This document shows positions 42,771 through 49,826 of a DNA stretch of 49,826 nt, piece by piece; positions within the stretch are counted from its first letter, which is position 1, and every line of letters starts with the position of its first letter. Source of the stretch: DYGT01 sp964607795. GTDB taxonomy: Bacteria > Patescibacteriota > Microgenomatia > UBA8517. Position numbers and translations under genes: made by a program. The notes below the pieces were generated by a model. It worked only from the letters and a program-made list of their open reading frames with translations, had not been told where the DNA came from and made no database searches. The stretch is taken from contig CAZSLA010000003.1 in the NCBI GenBank assembly GCA_964607795.1, positions 1 to 49,826 of the forward strand, read 5' to 3'.

Positions 42771-43235
42771 TCATGCGCCGATTTCAATGCGCTCAAAGCG
42801 CCCGAGTTGGATGTTCTCTCCAGTTTTTGTGATAATGTCTTTTACTAAATCCCCGACTTTGGTGGCCGGATCTTTAATAAAATCCTGGGCCAAAAGCTCA
42901 TCTTTGGTTGCCGGGTTCATGGAAGCAATTTGGAGCGCCAGATCATTGGCAAGGGTACGGAAAAGCTCATTTTTGGCCACAAAATCCGTCTCGCATAAAA
43001 GCTCGACAAGTACGGCCACGCGGCCGGTGTGGTGTGCATAAGCAACCACTATCCCCTGGCTGGTTTCGCGGCCCTCGCGCTTACTTACCTTGGCATAGCC
43101 TTCTTCTTTCAAAACTTTGAGGGCTTCTGGTTCGCTCCCGTTTTTTTCCAGTAAAACCTCTTTTACGCGGGCCATGGGTGCGCCAGACTCTCCCCTGAGC
43201 TTTCTGATCATATCCGCGGTTATTTTAATTGCCAT
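42771..43235 (-). CDS. tsf: Elongation factor Ts, short form
   Basis: Recharges EF-Tu with GTP. It has the N-terminal UBA-like domain (about 1-50) and the core with the conserved TDFVAKN loop that inserts into EF-Tu. At 154 aa it is much shorter than the 280-aa E. coli type and resembles minimal forms with half of the dimerisation region missing. It overlaps the rpsB 3' end by 11 bases. Confidence 0.94.
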   Translation of the reverse strand: MAIKITADMIRKLRGESGAPMARVKEVLLEKNGSEPEALKVLKEEGYAKVSKREGRETSQGIVVAYAHHTGRVAVLVELLCETDFVAKNELFRTLANDLALQIASMNPATKDELLAQDFIKDPATKVGDLVKDIITKTGENIQLGRFERIEIGA

Positions 43236-43941
43236 TTTTAGCTTTCTTTTTGGTTAACTTTTTGGGATTGGCTTCACTTATTGCCTCGGAAATCAAATCA
43301 AGCGCGTACTCAAGGGATTTGGTGGCATCGTCGTTCATGGGTATAACCCAGGTGACGTCGTCGGGATTGCCATTTGAATCCACTATACCCACGCTGGGAA
43401 TGCCCAGCAGGCCGGCTTCCTGCACTGCCCCCTGCTCTTTGTGCGTATCCACAATGATCATAAACTCGGGTAATTCTTTCATCTCCAAAATGCCCCCGAA
43501 CTGATTTTTCAATTTGTCAATTTTGCGCTCAAGCATCAGCCGTTCCTTTTTGGTATAGCCGCGCTTTTTGGCATTTGCAAGCTCGTCGTTCAATTCCCCC
43601 AACCTGTCTATCGATCTTCGCATTTGTTTGAAATTGGTCAAGGTCCCACCCAGCCAACGCTCAGTTACATACCACAGGCCATGCTTTTGAGCTATCTCTC
43701 TAGTCTTGTCTTTTGCCTGTTTTTTGGCTCCCACAATGAGAATGTTTTTATTTGCTTTGGCGGCTTTGGTAATTTCGGCCAAGGCTTCCTCCATGGCTTG
43801 TTGGGTTTTGATAAGATCAAAGACATAAATGCCTTCGCGCACGGCAAACATGTACTTTTCCATTTTGGGATTCCAACGACGATACTGGTGCCCGAAATGA
43901 GCCCCGACAGCAAGTAATTTTTCTAAATCAATCTTTGGCAT
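43225..43941 (-). CDS. rpsB: Ribosomal protein S2
   Basis: A 238-aa small-subunit protein with the S2 landmarks GAHFGHQYRRWNPKM near the start, RWLGGTLTNF in the middle and IPSVGIVDSN toward the end. It is the first gene of the series. Unlike most genes here it has a real leader of about 75 bases and a strong Shine-Dalgarno (AAGGAGG, 12 bases before the ATG), with a structured element in front. Confidence 0.97.
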   Translation of the reverse strand: MPKIDLEKLLAVGAHFGHQYRRWNPKMEKYMFAVREGIYVFDLIKTQQAMEEALAEITKAAKANKNILIVGAKKQAKDKTREIAQKHGLWYVTERWLGGTLTNFKQMRRSIDRLGELNDELANAKKRGYTKKERLMLERKIDKLKNQFGGILEMKELPEFMIIVDTHKEQGAVQEAGLLGIPSVGIVDSNGNPDDVTWVIPMNDDATKSLEYALDLISEAISEANPKKLTKKKAKNGN

Positions 43942-43951
43942 TTGAATTTTG

Positions 43952-44003
43952 TTCCTCCTTAGTTTCCGCCATCTGTCAGAAGTGAATCAGGAGGAATCTG
44001 ACA
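43952..44003 (-). promoter_or_regulatory. Candidate autoregulatory pseudoknot in the rpsB leader
   Basis: In the RNA, TGTCAGA (44003-43997) pairs with TCTGACA (43980-43974) in a perfect 7-bp stem. The 16-base loop begins with TTCCTCCT (43996-43989). That octamer is the exact complement of AGGAGGAA (43959-43952), which contains the rpsB Shine-Dalgarno. Loop and Shine-Dalgarno could form an 8-bp second stem, giving an H-type pseudoknot that hides the ribosome site. S2 is the obvious candidate ligand. Confidence 0.65.
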
Positions 44004-44022
44004 AGATGTGTGTAATGAAGTG

Positions 44023-44051
44023 ATTATATGGCATAAAACCTTTAAAATCAA
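44023..44051 (-). promoter_or_regulatory. Promoter of the rpsB operon
   Basis: TTGATT (44046-44051), a 17-base spacer and TATAAT (44023-44028). Transcription should start near 44016, leaving a leader of about 75 bases. Confidence 0.7.
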
Positions 44052-44146
44052 ACACTGCTTTTTTCTATAACGCTATATAACCTATTGACTCATTTCTATC
44101 CTCATTTAGAGATAGACTACCTAAGTGGCCAATTATAAGCTAAAAA

Positions 44147-44950
44147 TTAGAAATTTTTAATGCTGGCCTCGGCTGCGGCAAGCGTATTTTTCAAAAGCTC
44201 GGTAATGGTCATCGGACCAACGCCCCCAGGAACGGGCGTCACGAGCTTGGCAATAGTTCTCACTGCATCTTCTGCTTCGGGTTTGGGAGAGCCCACATCT
44301 ATTATTGAAACACCGTTTTTAAGCATATTGCGCTTGACAATACCTGCCATACCGGTTGCCGAGATAATAATATCTGCTTGTTTAAAAAGCTTAAGCGCAT
44401 CTTTTGTATCCTGATCCACTCCTGAGACAATCAAACCTTTAGCCTTTAAAAAACGTTTAGCCTTCCTACCCACCATGCCACGCTCGCCCACAATTAAAAT
44501 GCAATCCTTCGGGTTTTCCAGGGCCACTTCCAACACCTCATAAATGGCCGAAACCGTAGGATGAATAAACGGGCTTTGGTCTTTAAGGCCATCCACGTCT
44601 TTTCCTGGATCTATGGCTTGGATAATCTTTTTGCTAGCAAAATCTTTGGGGGTGGGCATCTGGACCATGATGCCATGGACGCTTGTGTCTTGGTTTTTTT
44701 CCTGGATAAACTCCGTGATTTCTTGGGTAGTTTGGCCTTTCTCGAAAATACGGATGGTAAAGCGCATACCCACGCGTTCGGCGGCTTCTTTTTTGAGCCT
44801 AGAGTAGATTTTGCTTGCCGGGTCATCCCCTACAAGAATTGTCACTAAATGGGGTGAGATACCGTGCTGGAATTTGAACTCACGGACCAGGGAGCGGATG
44901 ATGTCTTCCTCCATCTGCGCGTGCGCCCTGCCATCGAAAATTACTACCAT
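44147..44950 (-). CDS. folD: Methylenetetrahydrofolate dehydrogenase / cyclohydrolase FolD
   Basis: Interconverts methylene- and formyl-tetrahydrofolate. The catalytic lysine lies in IYSRLKKEAA; VHGIMVQMPTP, DPGKDVDGL and the C-terminal TPVPGGVGPMT are all family signatures. I chose the ATG at 44950 (MVVIFDG), because the frame to 45040 enters the glyA 3' end, and because TACAAT lies exactly 6 bases before this ATG. The upstream neighbour is glyA, its partner in one-carbon metabolism. Confidence 0.95.
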   Translation of the reverse strand: MVVIFDGRAHAQMEEDIIRSLVREFKFQHGISPHLVTILVGDDPASKIYSRLKKEAAERVGMRFTIRIFEKGQTTQEITEFIQEKNQDTSVHGIMVQMPTPKDFASKKIIQAIDPGKDVDGLKDQSPFIHPTVSAIYEVLEVALENPKDCILIVGERGMVGRKAKRFLKAKGLIVSGVDQDTKDALKLFKQADIIISATGMAGIVKRNMLKNGVSIIDVGSPKPEAEDAVRTIAKLVTPVPGGVGPMTITELLKNTLAAAEASIKNF

Positions 44951-44954
44951 GAGG

Positions 44955-46187
44955 CTATTGTAGCACCCTGCCAGGATACTGCCGGGTAAGCTTAAGCACG
45001 GCTTTTTTAGCTTCTTGGACTTTGCCATGCAAAAGTACATCTTTAATTAAGCCCGCAATTTGTAACATCTCGCTGCTTCCCATGCCGCGGGCGGTAATAG
45101 CCGGCGTGCCTATGCGGATGCCCGAGGGATTTAAGGGAGTACCCGTGTCAAAAGGAATGGTGTTTTTATTCACTACAATGTTTGCGCGCTCAAGTGCAAC
45201 TACTGCCTCGGATGCCGGAATATCACTACCTCTCAAATCCAAAACCAGTAAGTGCTTGTCCGTGCCTCCGGTCACGAGCCTGAAGTCCTTGGCCAGATTG
45301 TCTGCAAGCACCTTGGCATTGGTAAGCGTCTGTTTAGCATAAGCTTGAAAAACCCTTGACTGCGCCTTTTCCATGGTGATGCCAATGCCTGCAATGGTAT
45401 GCATGTGCGGCCCTCCTTGGAGCCCAGGAAACACCGAGCGGTCGATCTGGGACGTCAGATTTTTTTTGCTTATAATAGCCGCACCCCGCGGCCCCCGCAG
45501 GGTCTTATGCTTGGTCATTTTCACCACGTCTGCATAAGGCAGGGTCTAGTTCAAAACCCTCGCAGCTATTAGAACGGCCTCATGGGCAATGTCAGCCAAA
45601 TAAAGGCTGCCCACTTGTTTGGCGATTCTACTTATGGCACAATAGTCGATCTCCCTGGGATATGAGGTACCACCAGAAATGATAAGCGCTGGCCTGAGCT
45701 TGCGGGCCAATTGTTCAAGCTCTGCATAATCCAAATAGCCAGTTTGTTTTAATACCCCGTAATAATGTATATCCCAGATTTTACTGACCATGGACACGGG
45801 CTTATCACCGATTTTCCACCCGTGAGATAAATGGCCCCCGTGAGGCAAAGCCATGGCCAAAATCCTGTCTCCAGGATTTAAAAGAGCATTATAAACTGCA
45901 AGATTGGCGATCGAGCCCGAGAGGGCCTGCACATTCACACCCCATTTTTTTGTATCCAAACCAAAGGCTCTGAGTGTTTGTTTTTTAGCATATTCTTCTA
46001 ATTTATCGACATAAACATTGCCCTGGTAATAGCGCTTGCCGGACTGGCCCTCAGCATATTTGTGCATCAAGACAGAGCCCAGCACCTGTCTCACCTCCGG
46101 GTACGCGTAATTTTCCGAAGGAATCATCATTAAAGTATCCTGTTGACGTTTTTGTTCTTTTTTAATTAAGCTATGAATCTGTTCCAT
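44955..46187 (-). pseudogene. glyA: Serine hydroxymethyltransferase interrupted by an in-frame TAG
   Basis: The two open pieces (45546-46187 and 45545-44955) are in the same frame, separated by a single TAG at 45546-45548. Read through, they give a full-length SHMT (about 410 aa). The first piece has the N-terminal MIPSENY and GGTSYPREIDY. The second has the PLP lysine in TKHKTLRGPRG and the GLQGGPH and IRIGTPA motifs. Just before the stop two normally invariant glycines are changed (AHEAVLIAARVLN, where AHxAGLIAAGxxx is usual). Either the gene is dead, the stop is read through, or the consensus has local errors. A TAAAAT box lies 5 bases before the ATG. Confidence 0.8.
44957..44962 (-). promoter_or_regulatory. 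-10 box of folD, leaderless
   Basis: TACAAT on the minus strand, overlapping the glyA 3' end, with exactly 6 bases to the folD ATG. No good -35 was found. Confidence 0.55.
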
Positions 46188-46300
46188 GCCTAATTTTACC
46201 ACTACATTTAAAAAATACCCCTAGATAAGGAAATTATTACGTAATTTTCTGAATACTAAAAACTTGTCCTAAGAAGTTTTTGGGTTCGTTAAGTCCGAAA

Positions 46301-47929
46301 TCAAACAAGCCTTCCTTTTTTAAAATCAGGAAGTTCCCACTTCCAAACAGGCTGACCGCACCATCTATCTTCCTCTGGACATCTTCCTGTGCCTGCCCTT
46401 TGTGACAAAGCACAAGGAGGTAGCAGTAAATTTTCTGCCTCTGGCAATACATCCAAAAGAGCTTGTGCCTGCTCAACCGTTATAAAGCTAATTTCTTCTT
46501 GCGCAAGGATACATAGCCGCTGTTTAAAGCGGTGAATCCAATCAAACAAATTTCCACTTTCCACAACCCGTATTGTATGAGCATTAGGTAAAAGCATTAA
46601 AGCAGCTTCTTTGGGTACACCCGCCTTAATCAAATTTTCAACGTTCTCATAAATGCCAACCATAATTGAATCATATTTTTCTTTTAATTCCATATCTTCT
46701 CGGATAATCACAGGGGTTATATAATCCGGTTTTCCGTTATATGAAGCAGCGATCGTAGGAGTGGCTCCGGGCGTCGTTCTATGCCTTTGCCTTTGGGAAT
46801 CTGCACTATGAGAAAGTTTTGTAGCAAAAGTAATATAAACCATTAACAAAGACTGCACTAAAGAGTCTAGCATGCCGGTTTCATATGTGTCTGATAAAAC
46901 AGTATTTAGCCGGGGATCCAAAAGAACTAAAAGAGCATCCCTGTCGCCCATTTCGCTTTTTGTTACTTTTAAAGCATTTCTCACACTTGTAGCCAAAATT
47001 TCCTTAAAATTACTGGGAGCACTCAACAAGACAGTGCTTCTTCCACCCAACATTTCATCAAACTCTTCATTTGCATCAAATATCTGTCGCTCAGAATAAC
47101 TTCGAGGACGTTCTGGCAAAACACTAGGCAACTCCTTCAGAAAATTATCATCCTGTTTGGCAACTTCCTCTACCATTCTGGCTATTACATAACGGGCTTC
47201 ATCGCTAAAATTGTCCTGCATGCTTGCACGAAAAAGCCTAAGAAGCTGAATTTCGTTTAAGGTGTAAAACATTGTTGTTTTTTGTGCTATCGGTAAGAGG
47301 TAGCGGGCAACTTCCAAACATATCTTATTAATTTTTGTTTGCAGCCTTTCCGCCGTTTTCGGTACTTTCCATCCACCGGGCGGGTACATTTCCCTCACCC
47401 TTCTTTCTACTTCAGGAGCTAGCAGTTCAATTAGCTCAAAATATGAGTCATTAGCAAAATCCGCAGCTTCTAAAAACATTTGTCTTTGCTCAAAAGATAA
47501 TCCTCGGGGTATTAAGTAAGCACCTTTTTCTACCTCAGCGTAGCGTTGGCTTTGTTGTTCTGAATTATAAAATCGTGCAGCGTTAAAAATTTCGTGCACA
47601 GTATCTCTGGATACCCCCTTTAAGTGCCAAGTTATGTAAAAATGCATCCGGGTGGTGTGGTGGCCAGCTTCTAAAGTGCTATCTGCTACGCCATCTGCTT
47701 TTTCCCCCTCTCTTCTCTTCATTCTTGTGATTCCTTCGTTATAACATTGATAGGCAGTGGACACCGCCACATCACGGGGCCCTAATTTAGTTACACCGTC
47801 TGGATCAGCAGACATAAGAGATAACTCAACCTGTGGAGGATTTTCCCATTTTTTGGCAAGAGATAAGCACCTGTATAAATACTCCTCTGGAGTAATTTTA
47901 TCTACATGCCGCTCCCTTTCTATGCCCAT
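46301..47929 (-). CDS. thyX: Long FAD-dependent thymidylate synthase with two ThyX-like halves
   Basis: Methylates dUMP to dTMP using methylene-THF, FAD and NADPH. Normal ThyX is 210-250 aa; this is 542. The first half (about 35-260) has the GVSRDTVHEIF and NSEQQSQRY parts of the ThyX active site but no RHR (it reads AARFYNSE). The second half (about 290-540) is more diverged but has SQRQRHRTTPGA (RHR at 382-384). A C-terminal cysteine cluster (PPCALS, GRCPEEDRWCG) may bind zinc. Perhaps each half supplies part of one site. A promoter and a dTMP-pathway context support function. Confidence 0.8.
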   Translation of the reverse strand: MGIERERHVDKITPEEYLYRCLSLAKKWENPPQVELSLMSADPDGVTKLGPRDVAVSTAYQCYNEGITRMKRREGEKADGVADSTLEAGHHTTRMHFYITWHLKGVSRDTVHEIFNAARFYNSEQQSQRYAEVEKGAYLIPRGLSFEQRQMFLEAADFANDSYFELIELLAPEVERRVREMYPPGGWKVPKTAERLQTKINKICLEVARYLLPIAQKTTMFYTLNEIQLLRLFRASMQDNFSDEARYVIARMVEEVAKQDDNFLKELPSVLPERPRSYSERQIFDANEEFDEMLGGRSTVLLSAPSNFKEILATSVRNALKVTKSEMGDRDALLVLLDPRLNTVLSDTYETGMLDSLVQSLLMVYITFATKLSHSADSQRQRHRTTPGATPTIAASYNGKPDYITPVIIREDMELKEKYDSIMVGIYENVENLIKAGVPKEAALMLLPNAHTIRVVESGNLFDWIHRFKQRLCILAQEEISFITVEQAQALLDVLPEAENLLLPPCALSQRAGTGRCPEEDRWCGQPVWKWELPDFKKGRLV

Positions 47930-47942
47930 CTCTAAATATCAA

Positions 47943-47971
47943 TTTATATCCCACAATTTTAGACTTTGCAA
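47943..47971 (-). promoter_or_regulatory. Promoter of thyX
   Basis: TTGCAA (47966-47971), a 17-base spacer and TATAAA (47943-47948), with the ATG 13 bases further on. It lies back to back with the dCMP deaminase promoter. Confidence 0.55.
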
Positions 47972-47983
47972 GAAGTATTTAGG

Positions 47984-47989
47984 TATAAT
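47984..47989 (+). promoter_or_regulatory. -10 box of the dCMP deaminase gene
   Basis: TATAAT with 7 bases to the ATG at 47997. A possible -35 (TAGACT, 47960-47965) lies 18 bases upstream and overlaps the thyX promoter region. Confidence 0.6.
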
Positions 47990-47996
47990 TTAATTT

Positions 47997-48494
47997 ATGG
48001 AAAAAACTAAAAAACATAAACCTAACAAACGGCCCACCTGGGATGATTATTTTTTAAACATTGTAGAAGCTGTTAGTAAAAGAGCTACCTGTGATCGAGG
48101 GCGGTCAGCCACAGTTATTGTAAAAGATAAACAGATTCTAGCAACAGGCTATGTCGGCTCTCCCACAGGTTTCCCTCACTGTGATGATGTAGGGCATCAG
48201 CTCAAGACACTAATCCACGAAGATGGAACGAAAACTACTCACTGTATGCGCACTGTCCACTCAGAACAAAACGCTATTTGCCAAGCAGCCAAAAAAGGGA
48301 TTGCCATTGAAGGCGCCACTGTCTATACGCGGATGACTCCTTGCCGTACCTGCGCTATGCTTTTAATTAACTGTGGCATCACAAGAGTTTATTGCGAACG
48401 CAAATATCCAAGCGGTGGCGAATCAAAAGAAATGTTCAAAAAAGCGGGAATAAAGCTGGAATATAAATTCAACCAAATACAAAAATACGAATAA
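47997..48494 (+). CDS. dCMP deaminase (ComEB type)
   Basis: Makes dUMP from dCMP. The zinc site is visible as VHSEQNAI (His and catalytic Glu) and TPCRTCAM (two Cys). An extra Cys/His set (FPHCDDVGH...HCMRTVH) is typical of dCMP deaminases as opposed to cytidine deaminases. It is divergent from thyX, which consumes dUMP, and convergent with dut, its alternative source. Confidence 0.92.
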   Translation: MEKTKKHKPNKRPTWDDYFLNIVEAVSKRATCDRGRSATVIVKDKQILATGYVGSPTGFPHCDDVGHQLKTLIHEDGTKTTHCMRTVHSEQNAICQAAKKGIAIEGATVYTRMTPCRTCAMLLINCGITRVYCERKYPSGGESKEMFKKAGIKLEYKFNQIQKYE

Positions 48495-48920
48495 TTACTT
48501 CCCACTACTGCCAAAGCCACCCTCCCCCCGCTCGGAATCCCCAAGCCTGTCAACCTCAACAATTTTAACTGCGGGCAATTTATGAAATATGCCCTGGGCA
48601 ATGCGCTCTCCGGCTGCGATCTCATAAGTTTCATGACCCAAATTGACCATTACCACCTTCCACTCGCCGCGGTAGCCCGCGTCAATCACACCCGCAAGCA
48701 CATGCAGGCCATGTTTGGCAGCAAGGCCGGACCGATCCCTGAAAGACACAAAATAGCCCTCGGGGATCTCGGAAGCAAGGCCCAAGGAGATGGTGGCTTT
48801 TGCACCCGGAGCAAGCGCCAAAGTTTCCACAGTTACCAAGTCAAAGCCGGCATCCGTGGCATGGGCGTATTTGGGGATAACTGCCTGGGGGTGTAATTTT
48901 TTAAACTTCAATAGTGGCAT
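48495..48920 (-). CDS. dut: dUTP pyrophosphatase
   Basis: Hydrolyses dUTP to dUMP. The five trimeric dUTPase motifs are seen, including ATDAGFDL (I), RSGLAAKHGL (III), AGVIDAGYRGEW (with the catalytic Asp) and the C-terminal ERGEGGFGSSGK (V). I chose the ATG at 48920 (MPLLKFKKL); the frame to 48977 starts inside a hairpin. The stop is directly adjacent to the dCMP deaminase stop. Confidence 0.95.
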   Translation of the reverse strand: MPLLKFKKLHPQAVIPKYAHATDAGFDLVTVETLALAPGAKATISLGLASEIPEGYFVSFRDRSGLAAKHGLHVLAGVIDAGYRGEWKVVMVNLGHETYEIAAGERIAQGIFHKLPAVKIVEVDRLGDSERGEGGFGSSGK

Positions 48921-48924
48921 TTGT

Positions 48925-48996
48925 AAAAAAATAAATTTAGCGGCTGGCGAAAAGAGGGCGTTTTGTGCTATAAGCACGCTCTCTGGTCACCAGCCG
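48925..48996 (-). terminator. Compound hairpin plus T-run between the 53-aa ORF and dut
   Basis: On the minus strand CGGCTGG (48996-48990) pairs with CCAGCCG (48947-48941). Inside lie AGAGAGC / GCCCTCT with one wobble, and a GTGCT-ATA-AGCAC tip (48967-48979). About 9 bases after the outer stem comes a T7 run (48931-48925). It may terminate the small-ORF transcript or serve as an attenuator/leader of dut, whose ATG lies 4 bases past the T-run. Confidence 0.55.
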
Positions 48997-49019
48997 CAAG
49001 CCGTCCTGCTCTAAGCAGT

Positions 49020-49181
49020 CTACTTCTTTTTATCTAACAAAAGCTTTGGCCGATTTCCATTTTCGTGGAAATCCGCGCGCTCCTCCTCCTGTTGAGCACT
49101 TGTGATAATCTTCTGGGCTTCACGATTGTGCCGCGCCCTGCTCTGGCTCCATCGTGAAGGAGCTGGCCATCTGTTAGGCAT
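49020..49181 (-). CDS. Short basic protein, unknown (53 aa)
   Basis: Reads MPNRWPAPSRWSQSRARHN and onward to a KLLLDKKK end, highly basic with many Arg, Gln and Trp near the start. A perfect AGGAGG Shine-Dalgarno lies 6 bases before the ATG (49188-49193), a good promoter precedes it and a hairpin terminator follows. An 8-bp inverted repeat (49052-49059 / 49066-49073) lies within the frame, so a structured RNA is an alternative or additional product. Confidence 0.55.
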   Translation of the reverse strand: MPNRWPAPSRWSQSRARHNREAQKIITSAQQEEERADFHENGNRPKLLLDKKK

Positions 49182-49216
49182 TTTTTTCCTCCTAGCTAAA
49201 CGGCTAAAGTAAAAGT

Positions 49217-49245
49217 ATTATACAAAAAATAAGCTTGTTTTGCAA
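49217..49245 (-). promoter_or_regulatory. Promoter of the 53-aa ORF
   Basis: TTGCAA (49240-49245), a 17-base spacer and TATAAT (49217-49222). The leader would be about 29 bases, including a strong Shine-Dalgarno. Confidence 0.6.
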
Positions 49246-49285
49246 ATAAATGATGCCCACACAGGCCGGAATCAGCAAAATAGCG

Positions 49286-49826
49286 TCAAGCTAACTTTGC
49301 TTGTTTTGGATCCTTCCACGAGGCAAATTCACACTCGGGGTAGCGGGAGCAGCCAAAAAACTTGCGGCCCTTTTTGGTCTTTTTGACAATCACATCCCCC
49401 TTTTTGCACTCGGGGCACTTAGTGCCCGTTTTATCTAAATACTTTTCTGTGTGGTCACAATCCGGGAAACGGCTGCAGGAAACAAATTTACCAAAGCGGC
49501 CGACGCGGATAACAAGCTCGCCCTCTTTGCATTTGGGGCACTTTTTGCCCAACTTTTCCGTCTCGATCTTAACCCTTTTGGCTTTTTCCTGGACGGTGTC
49601 GAGCTTACCGCCCAAAGGCTGCCAGAAATTACCGATTACTTTTTTCCACTGTTTTTTACCGCCTGCAATATCATCAAGCTCGCTTTCCATATCAGCTGTA
49701 AAGGAATAATCAAAAACATCAGAGAAATGCTCGAGCAAAAAGTCATTGACAGCTTTACCGATAACCGTGGGTATAAAACGACCCGCTTCTTTTTCCACAT
49801 AATTGCGGTCCTGGATGGTGGAGATG
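49286..49826 (-). CDS. topA: DNA topoisomerase I, C-terminal part (cut by window edge)
   Basis: The open frame continues to the window edge (upstream residues read ISTIQDRNYVEKEAGRF, so the GTG at 49798 is internal). This piece is the end of the type IA core (ADMESELDDIAGGK) followed by two four-cysteine zinc ribbons (CPKC...CSRFPDC and CPEC...CSRYPEC). Topoisomerase I relaxes negative supercoils. The active-site tyrosine lies outside the window. Confidence 0.95.
   Translation of the reverse strand, partial: ISTIQDRNYVEKEAGRFIPTVIGKAVNDFLLEHFSDVFDYSFTADMESELDDIAGGKKQWKKVIGNFWQPLGGKLDTVQEKAKRVKIETEKLGKKCPKCKEGELVIRVGRFGKFVSCSRFPDCDHTEKYLDKTGTKCPECKKGDVIVKKTKKGRKFFGCSRYPECEFASWKDPKQAKLA

Noticed and set aside
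44090..44125. Hairpin CTATC...GATAG downstream of folD as a terminator
   Set aside because: The stem has only 5 bp and no T-run; read-through into rpsB cannot be excluded.
45546..45548. Genetic-code change (TAG read as sense)
   Set aside because: Many other genes here have normal stops, at least one TAG stop (11468 gene) ends a well-formed gene, and only one in-frame TAG was seen. Nonsense mutation or consensus error is simpler.
46258..46281. AAAAACTT...AAGTTTTT inverted repeat after thyX as a terminator
   Set aside because: The stem is almost all A-T with no T-run after it on the minus strand, and it may lie in the untranslated tail by chance. Too weak to list as a feature.
1..49826. CRISPR arrays, insertion sequences, prophage genes, rRNA genes
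   Set aside because: None was seen on either strand. The only mobile-element trace is the decayed recombinase.

Overview
This window looks like a piece of a Candidate Phyla Radiation (Patescibacteria) chromosome, most likely a Microgenomates-type lineage. The placement is inferred from gene content and style. Genes are tightly packed with 4-bp stop/start overlaps. Several housekeeping proteins are shortened: release factor 1 without its N-terminal domain, a 154-residue EF-Ts, a prolyl-tRNA synthetase without the editing insert, and a short YbeY. There are many small envelope proteins of unknown function. TGA is used as a normal stop (for example clpP), so the UGA-to-Gly recoding of Gracilibacteria/Absconditabacteria does not apply.

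Layout: 0-5.5 kb holds a truncated membrane gene, yebC, a TPR protein, a LytR_C-like envelope protein, an RluD-type pseudouridine synthase, a TraR/DksA protein, two membrane proteins and efp. 5.5-12.7 kb holds tRNA-Leu(CAA) with a terminator, dnaB, a metallo-hydrolase, a secreted protein, hisS, a DMT permease, rpmE and a short prfA. 12.7-17.3 kb is the rpsF-ssb-rpsR-ctpA-htrA operon plus ychF. 17.3-22.2 kb is visibly more AT-rich and is bordered or interrupted by gene debris (a frameshifted serine recombinase tail and an FkbM-like methyltransferase scrap). It carries gltX, an S-adenosylmethionine decarboxylase, a branched-polyamine synthase (BpsA) and a YjjX-Nudix fusion. I read it as an acquired island.

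22.2-24.8 kb is a translationally coupled clpP-AAA+-TPR operon. It is followed by a Fic protein preceded by four 10-bp repeats, a HAD hydrolase, a beta-CASP nuclease, an ArsR-YHS regulator coupled to a DsbA-like oxidoreductase, and two glycosyltransferase genes. 32-34 kb holds small unknown and envelope genes. 34-39.8 kb holds cysS and the HIT-yqeY-ybeY-dnaX-ybaB-recR cluster. 39.8-44 kb is rpsB-tsf-frr-rseP-proS. 44-49 kb groups one-carbon and thymidylate genes: folD, glyA (interrupted by an in-frame TAG), a long ThyX, dCMP deaminase and dUTPase. A 53-aa basic ORF and the 3' end of topA close the window.

A signal that recurs across the window is an extended -10 box (TATACT, TATAAT or TACAAT) placed 5-8 bases before the start codon. 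This predicts leaderless mRNAs as a major initiation mode. A few genes are the opposite: rpsB, the 53-aa ORF and a membrane gene at 11.5 kb have real leaders with strong Shine-Dalgarno sequences. The rpsB leader can fold into a hairpin whose loop is exactly complementary to its own Shine-Dalgarno, a candidate autoregulatory pseudoknot.
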